Source: Thermohalobaculum sediminis (GTDB lineage Bacteria > Pseudomonadota > Alphaproteobacteria > Rhodobacterales > Rhodobacteraceae). Taken from it: a DNA stretch of 64,000 bases. Every line of letters begins with the position of its first letter. Position 1 is the stretch's first letter. Position numbers and translations under genes: made by a program. The stretch is taken from NCBI RefSeq assembly GCF_023487995.1, contig NZ_JAMFKN010000008.1, positions 62,001 to 126,000 of the forward strand. The letters are read 5' to 3'. Under the pieces are notes generated by a model that saw only the letters and a program-made list of their open reading frames with translations, ran no database searches and was not told the DNA's origin. Below are positions 58,135 to 64,000 of this stretch, piece after piece.

Positions 58135-59067
58135 TCAACCCGGCCGGAACTCGGCCCGCGCCGACAGCGGCCCCGCGCATTCGACCCGGCCCTCGGCCAT
58201 CAGCCCCAGCAGCGTCGCAAGCACGTTGCGCGCGGCCGCGGGCATGAGGCGCGGGTCGGTGTCGCGATAGACCGCGGCGGCGAGGCTCTCGGCCGTCCCG
58301 CCGCCGGCGCGCCGCAGCGCGTCGAGGATCGCCGCCTCGCGCATCTCGCGGTGGCGGATCAGGTGCGCGACAAGCGCCGCGGGCGCAGCGACCTCGTGCC
58401 CGTGCCCCGGCAGATAGAGCCGGTCGCCTTCGCGCGCCGCGAGGCGCCGCAGGGTCGCCATCTGCGCCGCCATGTCCCCCTCGGGCGGCGAGACCAGCGT
58501 CGTCGTCCAGCCCATCGCCGCGTCGCCCGTGAACAGCACCCCCGTGCCCTCGAGCGCGAATGCAAGATGGTTCGACAGGTGCCCGGGCGTGTGCAGGGCC
58601 GTCAGCCGCCAGCCGGGTCCGCCCACGCTCTCGCCATCCGCCATCAGCCGATCCGGGGCGAAGCCGCGGTCCGCCCCCTCGCCGCCGCCGAGGTCGAGCC
58701 CCGCCGCCTTGAGCTCGCGCATCGCGCCGCTCATCCCCGCGCCATGCGGTCCGAAGCCCCAGACCGGCGCGCCGGTCAGCGCCGCCAGCCCCCGCGCGCC
58801 GGGGCTGTGGTCGAGATGGCTGTGCGTGACCAGGATGGCCGCGACCGCCTCGCCCGGCTCGAGCGCCGCGAGGATCGCGCCCAGATGCCGCGGGTCGTCG
58901 GGCCCCGGGTCGATCACCGCCACCTCGCCGCGCCCCACCACGTAGCTGCGCGTTCCCGTGAAGGTCATCGGCGAGGGGTTGGCGCAGGTCACGCGGCGGA
59001 CGCCCGGCGCCACCGTCTCGGCGACGCCATGCACCACGTCGGGCCGCAGGTCGAAAGGTGCACTCAT
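58135..59067 (-). CDS. Metallo-beta-lactamase-fold hydrolase (LACTB2-like)
   Basis: 310 residues. The MBL motif is THSHLDHSPGA, with further ligands in HTPGHLSNHLAF, FTGDAAMG and PGHGHEV. A C-terminal winged-helix domain (REAAILDALRRAGGGTAESLAAAVY) marks the LACTB2-like subgroup, whose known members include RNases and thioester hydrolases. No signal peptide is seen, so it is cytoplasmic. It faces the M48 gene and is divergent from the histidine kinase, 60 bases apart. Confidence 0.9.
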   Translation of the reverse strand: MSAPFDLRPDVVHGVAETVAPGVRRVTCANPSPMTFTGTRSYVVGRGEVAVIDPGPDDPRHLGAILAALEPGEAVAAILVTHSHLDHSPGARGLAALTGAPVWGFGPHGAGMSGAMRELKAAGLDLGGGEGADRGFAPDRLMADGESVGGPGWRLTALHTPGHLSNHLAFALEGTGVLFTGDAAMGWTTTLVSPPEGDMAAQMATLRRLAAREGDRLYLPGHGHEVAAPAALVAHLIRHREMREAAILDALRRAGGGTAESLAAAVYRDTDPRLMPAAARNVLATLLGLMAEGRVECAGPLSARAEFRPG

Positions 59068-59127
59068 CCGCTGCCGCCCTCGCCGCCTCTTGCCCAGGGC
59101 GCGCCCCGCGCCCTAGCGTCGGACAGG

Positions 59128-60468
59128 ATGAAGCGCATCGCCGCCCTGCTCAAGAAGTTCACCCCGCGCAGCCTGTTCGGGCGCGCGCTGATGATCCTCG
59201 TCCTGCCCATCCTGCTCCTGCAGGTGGTCGTTGCCGTGCTGTTCATCCAGCGCCACTACGATGGCGTGACCGAGCAGATGGCCACCGCCGTCGCGCGCGA
59301 GATCAAGTTCGTGATCGCGCAGATCGAGAGCCTGCCCGACCTCGCCGCCGCCGAGGCGATGCTGACCAGCATCGAGATCCCGCTCGGCTTCGATTTCGGC
59401 CTCCATCCCGGCGAGCGGGTCGAGGCCGAGGCGTTCCGCGCCCTCTACGACGTGACCGGCGGCGTGATTGAGCAGACGCTGAAGACCGAGCTGCGCCGGC
59501 CGATGTCGCTCGATCTCGTGAGCTTTCCCAAGCATGTCGACGCCCGCATCGCCACCACCAAGGGCGTCCTGCAGGTGCTGATCCCGCGGCGCCGGATGAA
59601 CGCCTCGAACCCGCATCTCCTGCTGGTGTGGATGACCGTCACCTCGCTCGCGCTTACCGGCGTCGCGGTGGTGTTCCTGCGCAACCAGATTCGGCCGATC
59701 CGCGAGCTCTCGACCGTGGCGAGCGCCTTCGGGCGGGGCCGAAGCCTGCCGTTCCGCCCCTCGGGCGCCGAGGAGGTGCGCCGCGCGGGCATCGCCTTTC
59801 TCGACATGCGTACCCGCCTCGAGCGCCAGATGCAGCAGCGCACCCGCATGCTGTCGGGCGTGAGCCACGACCTGCGCACGCCGCTCACGCGGATGAAGCT
59901 CGCCCTCGCCGTGGCCGAGCCGATCCCCGAGATCGCCGAACTCGGCCGCGACGTGTCCGAGATGGAGCACATGCTCGACGCCTTCCTCGCCTTCGCGCGC
60001 GGCGAGGCGGGCGAGCTCTCGTCCGACACCGACCCCGTCGAGCTCGCCGAGGAGATCGTCGAGGACGCCCGCCGGCGCGGCCGCGACATCGCGCTCGCGA
60101 CCGAGATCGCGACGCCCGCCGAACGCACCGTCGCCCTGCGCCGCCAGGCGGTGAAGCGCTGCGTGGTCAACCTGGTCGAGAATGCGCTCGCCTATGGCGA
60201 GACGGTCGCGCTCGGCGTCCGCCTCGGGGCGCGGGCGGTCGAGTTCACGGTCGAGGACGACGGCCCCGGCATCCCGCCCGAGAAGCGCGAGGAGGTCGTG
60301 CGGCCCTTCACCCGTCTCGACGAGGCGCGCGGCCAGAACATCGCCTCGGGGGTGGGGCTCGGCCTGTCCATCGCGCTCGACGTGGCGCGCAGCCACGGCG
60401 GCGGTCTGACACTGGACGAAAGCCCCCGCCTCGGCGGCCTTCGCGCCACCGTTCGCCTGCCCCGCTGA
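59128..60468 (+). CDS. EnvZ-like sensor histidine kinase
   Basis: 446 residues. Two helices (about 22-45 and 165-190) enclose a periplasmic sensor region. A HAMP domain follows (RPIRELSTVASAFGRGRSLPF). The dimerisation/H-box is SGVSHDLRTPLTRMKLALA with phospho-accepting His247, then N-box NLVENALAYGE, G1 DDGPGIPPEKREEV and G2 GVGLGLSIALDVA. It resembles EnvZ/OmpR-type kinases. No response-regulator gene lies next to it here, so its partner is outside the window or unlinked. Confidence 0.92.
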   Translation: MKRIAALLKKFTPRSLFGRALMILVLPILLLQVVVAVLFIQRHYDGVTEQMATAVAREIKFVIAQIESLPDLAAAEAMLTSIEIPLGFDFGLHPGERVEAEAFRALYDVTGGVIEQTLKTELRRPMSLDLVSFPKHVDARIATTKGVLQVLIPRRRMNASNPHLLLVWMTVTSLALTGVAVVFLRNQIRPIRELSTVASAFGRGRSLPFRPSGAEEVRRAGIAFLDMRTRLERQMQQRTRMLSGVSHDLRTPLTRMKLALAVAEPIPEIAELGRDVSEMEHMLDAFLAFARGEAGELSSDTDPVELAEEIVEDARRRGRDIALATEIATPAERTVALRRQAVKRCVVNLVENALAYGETVALGVRLGARAVEFTVEDDGPGIPPEKREEVVRPFTRLDEARGQNIASGVGLGLSIALDVARSHGGGLTLDESPRLGGLRATVRLPR

Positions 60469-60570
60469 GCGGGCCGGCGCCGCGTGCCCGCCCGCCACGG
60501 CCACCCCCGACCGCAGCGCGCCGCGGGCGCGACCGCGCCACCGGCCCGACAGCCGACGCGGCGCCCCCGA

Positions 60571-60912
60571 TCAGTGCATCCGTGCGCCCGGGGCCACGTC
60601 CGAATCGGGGGCGAGCAGCACGATCGCGCCGCTGGCGTCCGAGACGCCCAGAGTCAGGACCTCGGACATGAAGGGGCCGATCTGGCGGGGCGGGAAGTTG
60701 ACGACGGCCATGACCATGCGGCCGACCAGCGCCTCGGGCGTGTAATACTCGGTGATCTGGGCCGAGGTCTTCTTCACGCCGATCTCGGACCCGAAGTCGA
60801 TCCACAGCTTGATCGCGGGCTTTCTCGCCTCGGGGAAGGGTTGCGCGTCGATCACGCGCCCGGCCCGGATGTCGACCCTGAGGAAATCGTCGTAGCTGAT
60901 CGTGCCCGTCAT
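60571..60912 (-). CDS. csaA: CsaA, tRNA-binding OB-fold protein
   Basis: 113 residues, the full length of CsaA. It has YDDFLRVDIRAGRVIDAQPFPEARKPAIKLWIDFG (in sections), VKKTSAQITEYYTPEALVGRMVMAVVNFPPRQIGPFMSEVLTLG and VLLAPDSDV, which form a tRNA-binding OB fold like the methionyl-tRNA synthetase C-terminal domain. It is a probable RNA chaperone or protein-export factor. It follows the phasin gene on the same strand with an 85-base gap. Confidence 0.93.
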   Translation of the reverse strand: MTGTISYDDFLRVDIRAGRVIDAQPFPEARKPAIKLWIDFGSEIGVKKTSAQITEYYTPEALVGRMVMAVVNFPPRQIGPFMSEVLTLGVSDASGAIVLLAPDSDVAPGARMH

Positions 60913-60997
60913 GTCCCGCCCCCTGCTTCGAGGGGGCGAAATATGAAGGCCGCCTGCGCTTGGCGCAAGCGGCCCCCGGGCTCTGGCGAGCGATCCG

Positions 60998-61462
60998 TCA
61001 GGCGGCGAGCTTCGACGCCGCGTCCTTGAACTCGGCCACGGCCTCCTCGAAGCGGGCCTTGACGATCTCGAAGGCCTCGGTGTTCGCCTTCTGCGCGAGA
61101 TCGGCGAGTTCTTTGACGTCGGCCATCGCCTTCTCGATCGCGGCCTTCGCGGTCTCAATGTTCCGGGCGGTCTGGTCGGCGGTCACCGGCTGGCCCTGGA
61201 ACTCGGCCATCTGGTCCTTGAGGACGGCGACGCCTTCCTCGACCAGCGCGACCTGGCGCTTGAAGATCTCCTGGTAGCCGGCGATCGCAACCTTGTTGGC
61301 CTCGACCAGCGCGGCAATGTTCTTCTGCTGGGCGGCAACCACCGCCTCGACGTCCACGGCCGGCAGCTTGCTGGCATCGAACATCTTGTCGAACTCGGGC
61401 AGCTTGAAGAGCTCGCCCATCTTCTCGGCGTCGAAGCTGAAGGGGAACTTGTCGAGAGCCAT
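60998..61462 (-). CDS. Phasin (PHA granule-associated protein)
   Basis: 154 residues, all helical, with a long amphipathic phasin_2 region: NIAALVEANKVAIAGYQEIFKRQVALVEEGVAVLKDQMAEF (in sections) and ETAKAAIEKAMADVKELADLAQKANTEAFEIVKARFEEAVAEF. Phasins coat polyhydroxyalkanoate granules. The ATG at 61462 follows AGGAGAAAGC. The promoter upstream has two exact palindromes resembling PhaR operators, so it is probably induced when PHA accumulates. Confidence 0.9.
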   Translation of the reverse strand: MALDKFPFSFDAEKMGELFKLPEFDKMFDASKLPAVDVEAVVAAQQKNIAALVEANKVAIAGYQEIFKRQVALVEEGVAVLKDQMAEFQGQPVTADQTARNIETAKAAIEKAMADVKELADLAQKANTEAFEIVKARFEEAVAEFKDAASKLAA

Positions 61463-61520
61463 GTGCTTTCTCCTCGGATCGGGTCTGGGCCGGGGCCGTC
61501 CCCGCGCCGTTCTGAGGGAG

Positions 61521-61575
61521 AATATTGTGCAGCGCACAAAAGATGTCAACCGCCTCTTTTGTGCGGCGCACAAAA
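61521..61575 (-). promoter_or_regulatory. Phasin promoter with two PhaR-like operators
   Basis: On the minus strand TTGACA (61549-61544), a 17-base spacer and AATATT (61526-61521) form a sigma-70-type promoter. Two perfect palindromes flank it: TTGTGC-AGC-GCACAA at 61525-61539, overlapping the spacer and -10, and TTTTGTGC-GGC-GCACAAAA at 61557-61575, just upstream of -35. Their centres are 34 bases apart, about three helix turns. TGC-N3-GCA half-sites are typical of PhaR, the phasin repressor in these bacteria. Confidence 0.8.
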
Positions 61576-61619
61576 TTTTCAATTGAAACTTTTCGGACTC
61601 CGCTGCCCGGGCCGGCAAC

Positions 61620-62435
61620 TCAGCCGCGCAACTCGCGCGAGCGCTGCGTCGCCGCGGCAACTGTGCGCGTCATCAGGCCGGGCAGTTCGGCCATCAGCAC
61701 GCCCAGCCCCGCCGCCGTGGTGCCGCCGGGGCTGGTGACGTTGATGCGCAGCTGTGCCGCGCTCTCGTCCGACGCCACCGCCAGCGCCCCCGCCCCGCAG
61801 ACCGTGGCCCGCGCGAGCCGCATCGCGAGGTCGGGCGCAAGCCCCGCCGCCTCGCCCGCCGCGGCCATCGCCTCGATCATGTGGAAGACATAGGCCGGCC
61901 CCGAGCCCGAGAGCCCGGTGACCGCATCCATCTGGTCCTCGGACTCGAGCCGCACGGTCTGCCCCACGGCGGCGAGAAGCGCCTCGGCCATGGCCATCAC
62001 GCGCTCGTCGGCAGCGATGTTGCCGATCAGCGCCGTGATCCCGCGCCCGACCGCCGCGGGCGTGTTCGGCATCGCCCGAACGATCGGCGTGCCCGCGCCG
62101 AACATCGCCTCGAAAGCGGCAATCGGCGTGCCGGCGGCAATCGAGACGAACACGGTTCCCTGCCCCGCAAGGGGCATCAGCGCGGGCGCCGCGTCGCCCA
62201 TCATCTGCGGCTTGACGGCGATGATAGCAACCGAGGCCGGCGCGAGGCTGGTTGGATTGAGCACGAGGCCCTCGCCCGCCAGCACCTTCACGCGCTCGGA
62301 CGGCCGCGGCTCGATGACCGTGACCGCCGCGGGCGACAGCCCCCCGGCCAGCCAGCCTTCCAGCATCGCACCGCCCATCTTGCCGCAGCCCAGCAGCACC
62401 AGCGTCTCGACGCCCGCATTCTGCAGCCCCGCCAT
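61620..62435 (-). CDS. proC: Pyrroline-5-carboxylate reductase
   Basis: 271 residues. The Rossmann nucleotide site is LLGCGKMGGAMLEGWLAGG. It has IIAVKPQMM, VRAMPNTPAAVGRGITALIG and the signature GLSGSGPAYVFHMIEAMAAAGEAAGL, with the C-terminal NVTSPGGTTAAGL. It reduces pyrroline-5-carboxylate to proline. GGAGGGG lies before the ATG at 62435. It is probably co-transcribed with the ybjN-like gene upstream (148-base gap). Confidence 0.97.
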   Translation of the reverse strand: MAGLQNAGVETLVLLGCGKMGGAMLEGWLAGGLSPAAVTVIEPRPSERVKVLAGEGLVLNPTSLAPASVAIIAVKPQMMGDAAPALMPLAGQGTVFVSIAAGTPIAAFEAMFGAGTPIVRAMPNTPAAVGRGITALIGNIAADERVMAMAEALLAAVGQTVRLESEDQMDAVTGLSGSGPAYVFHMIEAMAAAGEAAGLAPDLAMRLARATVCGAGALAVASDESAAQLRINVTSPGGTTAAGLGVLMAELPGLMTRTVAAATQRSRELRG

Positions 62436-62583
62436 CCGCGTCCCCTCCGATCCGTTCCAGATTGCCGGTCTCCAGAAAAGAGCCGGGCGCCTGCGTCCCG
62501 TCAACCCTGGGACGCAGGCGCCCGCTCCGGCGCCGCGGGGTGGAGCGCCGCCCGCCCCCGGATCCGGGCGGCGCAGCGGCGCC

Positions 62584-63087
62584 TCAAGCCGTGCCGTAAT
62601 GCTCCTCGATCGCGACCCTGAGCGCCGTCTCGGCCGCCTCGCCGCCCCAGCCGACAAGCTGGAAGGCTGGATAGAAGCGCTCGCTCAGCGCCACCGCCGA
62701 CAGCACCATCGCCTCGATCTGCTCGGGCGTCGCCGTGGCGCCGCCGGCCAGCGTCAGCCCGTAGCGGAACGCCAGCATCCCCTGCTCGGCCCAGTGCACG
62801 AAACTGCCGTTCCAGACCTTGTCGTTGATCATGTGGATGAGCCGAACGACCTCGGGACGGCGCTCGGCCGCCGGGTCGAGCTCGAACGAGCAGACCAGCC
62901 GCAGCATGTCGTCATGGCCCGACCAGGCGAGCGAGAGAGAATAGGTGCGCCACGCCCCCTCGATCGCCATCGCGATCTGGTCCTCGCCAAGCCGGTCGAA
63001 GTCCCAGCGCGATTGCTCGGCCAGGGTTTCCACCATGTCGATGGGATGGACGTCGGCTGCGAGAAAGTCCTGCTCGACTGCGGTCAT
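62584..63087 (-). CDS. YbjN-domain protein
   Basis: 167 residues of the alphaproteobacterial YbjN family: AADVHPIDMVETLAEQSRWDFDRLGEDQIAMAIEGAWRTYSLSLAW, RRPEVVRLIHMINDKVWNGSFVHWAEQGMLAFRYGLTL and a C-terminal CLERFYPAFQLVGWGG-like end (LSERFYPAFQLVGWG here), quoted in sections. It is a soluble type III-chaperone-like fold of unknown function. It is conserved just upstream of proC in related genomes. The ATG follows GAGG by two bases, so the ribosome site is weak. Confidence 0.85.
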   Translation of the reverse strand: MTAVEQDFLAADVHPIDMVETLAEQSRWDFDRLGEDQIAMAIEGAWRTYSLSLAWSGHDDMLRLVCSFELDPAAERRPEVVRLIHMINDKVWNGSFVHWAEQGMLAFRYGLTLAGGATATPEQIEAMVLSAVALSERFYPAFQLVGWGGEAAETALRVAIEEHYGTA

Positions 63088-63400
63088 TGCCTCGATACCC
63101 CCCTCCTGTCTGGTGGTCCCGTGAGGCCTGTCCCACAGGATACACCCAGGGTCGCCATGGATCGTGGAACGAACGCTCCCGATCCACGAAATATGGTGGC
63201 ACCGACAGGCGGAGGCGTAAAGCGATTTCAGGGGCGCCGCGAAAGATTCACTGAGACCCGGGACGCGCGCCGCGGTCAGGCCGGGCGCGCGGCCCGGCGG
63301 GTCAATCGGGGACAAAGACCGGCTCGCGCCGTCGCGAGGCACGCCACGGGCGGCGCGGATCACCTTGCCGGCCGCGGGCCATCGCCGCGGCCTTCGGCGG
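63088..63400. other. Promoter region upstream of ybjN-like gene; no gene seen
   Basis: 313 bases between the ybjN-like gene and ubiK, both on the minus strand. A short dyad GGATCGTGG...CGATCCACG lies near 63162-63188, and on the minus strand a TTCGTT...TATCCT pair may be a promoter. I see no gene in either strand. Confidence 0.5.
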
Positions 63401-63649
63401 TCACTTCTTCCTTGCGGCCTCGAGCGCCTCGAGGCGCGCCTTGAGCGCCTCGTTCTCCAGCCGCGCCTTCTCGGCCATCTCGCGCACCGCCTCGAACTCC
63501 TCGCGGGTGACGAGGTTCGCGTCGGCGATCCAGCGCTCCATGAAGCCGCGCATCGCGGTCTCGGCCTCGGTCTTCACGCCCTGCGCCATCCCGGCGGCAT
63601 TGGTCATGAGCTGGCTGAGATCGTCGAAGAACTTGCCGCGGGTCTGCAT
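63401..63649 (-). CDS. ubiK: UbiK-type accessory factor (BMFP domain)
   Basis: 82 residues. It has the BMFP pattern: N-terminal GKFFDDLSQLMTNAAGMAQGVKTEAETAM, then RWIADANLVTREEFEAVREMAEKARLENEALKARLEALE, ending in a trimeric coiled coil. UbiK helps aerobic ubiquinone synthesis and binds lipids. It is divergent from lgt, an arrangement common in this group. The ATG follows AGAGAGGCGCC. Confidence 0.9.
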   Translation of the reverse strand: MQTRGKFFDDLSQLMTNAAGMAQGVKTEAETAMRGFMERWIADANLVTREEFEAVREMAEKARLENEALKARLEALEAARKK

Positions 63650-63817
63650 CTGGCGCCTCTCTCGGTCGGGCCGGCCCGGTGCCGGCGACCCCCGTTATAT
63701 GCGCGGGCGGCGCGGCGCGGGCAAGGCACGAGAGCGACCGCCCGCCGGGGCGCGCTTGACAGGGCCCGTCCGCTCCCCCACCCATGACGCGCCACCCTCG
63801 ATGCCGCCGGAGCGCCG

Positions 63818-64000
63818 ATGCCCCCCTTCGTCCTGCCCTTTCCGCAGATCGACCCCGCGATCTTCACGCTGGACCTCGGCGGGCTCACCTTCTCGCTGCG
63901 CTGGTATGCACTGGCCTACATCGCCGGGCTGGTGATCGGCTGGCGGATGGTCGTCTGGCTGATGCGCCGCCCGCGGCTGTGGCCGGCCGAGCGCGCGCCG
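63818..64000 (+). CDS. lgt: Prolipoprotein diacylglyceryl transferase, N-terminal end (partial)
   Basis: The first 61 codons are in the window and the gene runs off its end. It reads [38 protein letters not shown] (in sections), the first periplasmic segment and helix of Lgt, with the conserved [10 protein letters not shown] motif. Lgt attaches diacylglycerol to the lipobox Cys of prolipoproteins in the inner membrane. It is divergent from ubiK. Confidence 0.95.
   Translation, partial: MPPFVLPFPQIDPAIFTLDLGGLTFSLRWYALAYIAGLVIGWRMVVWLMRRPRLWPAERAP

Overview
This is a very GC-rich chromosomal window from an alphaproteobacterium, most likely of the Rhodobacteraceae/Paracoccaceae. The evidence is the norCBQDEF denitrification operon with a Dnr/NNR-type regulator, TRAP transporters, UbiK, a phasin under PhaR-like operators, a tandem glycine riboswitch before gcvTHP, and a DUF6152/DUF6644 pair. 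No tRNA, rRNA or CRISPR array was found. GTG and TTG starts and ATGA/TGATG gene overlaps are common. Most genes sit in tightly packed operons.

Region 1 (1-7.8 kb) handles nitric oxide. It holds the tail of a small cytochrome c, a dihaem cytochrome c with an internal duplication, and norC-norB-norQ-norD-norE-norF. A DUF4202 gene and a Crp/Fnr-family regulator lie opposite. FNR/NNR-type palindromes precede norC and the regulator, which suggests one NO- or oxygen-responsive circuit.

Region 2 (7.8-17.3 kb) is a GntR-regulated peptide ABC transporter (two ATPases, binding protein, two permeases) ending in a gamma-glutamyltransferase, then a PHP-family hydrolase. Region 3 (17.4-21.6 kb) is an RND efflux pump with its adaptor.

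Region 4 (21.8-35.5 kb) places the glycine cleavage genes gcvT-gcvH-gcvP, behind a two-aptamer glycine riboswitch, beside an RpiR-type regulator. Divergent from the regulator is a catabolic cluster: N-formylglutamate-amidohydrolase-like hydrolase, TRAP transporter, glutamine-synthetase-like ligase, aldehyde dehydrogenase and iron alcohol dehydrogenase. Together these look like a gamma-glutamylation route for an amine or amino alcohol whose product could be glycine. This is the best candidate here for an undescribed system, and it is an inference.

Region 5 (35.5-41.8 kb) is a decay zone. A secreted choice-of-anchor-I/RTX protein gene is cut by an IS5-family element (CTAG duplication, frame restored when the element is removed) and carries two further stops. 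Beyond an intact membrane protein lie broken copies of a prepilin peptidase (gspO) and gspK, remnants of a type II secretion locus.

Region 6 (42-64 kb) is mixed. It contains a propeller/cupredoxin/membrane protein cassette of unknown role, an orphan perfect FNR-type box, dnaE2 without imuAB, an SH3 protein, an EamA exporter, an acyl-CoA ligase, DUF6644/DUF6152, a HAD dehalogenase, an AraC regulator, a DUF898-M48 protease pair, an MBL hydrolase, an EnvZ-like kinase, csaA, a phasin, proC, a YbjN protein, ubiK and the start of lgt.
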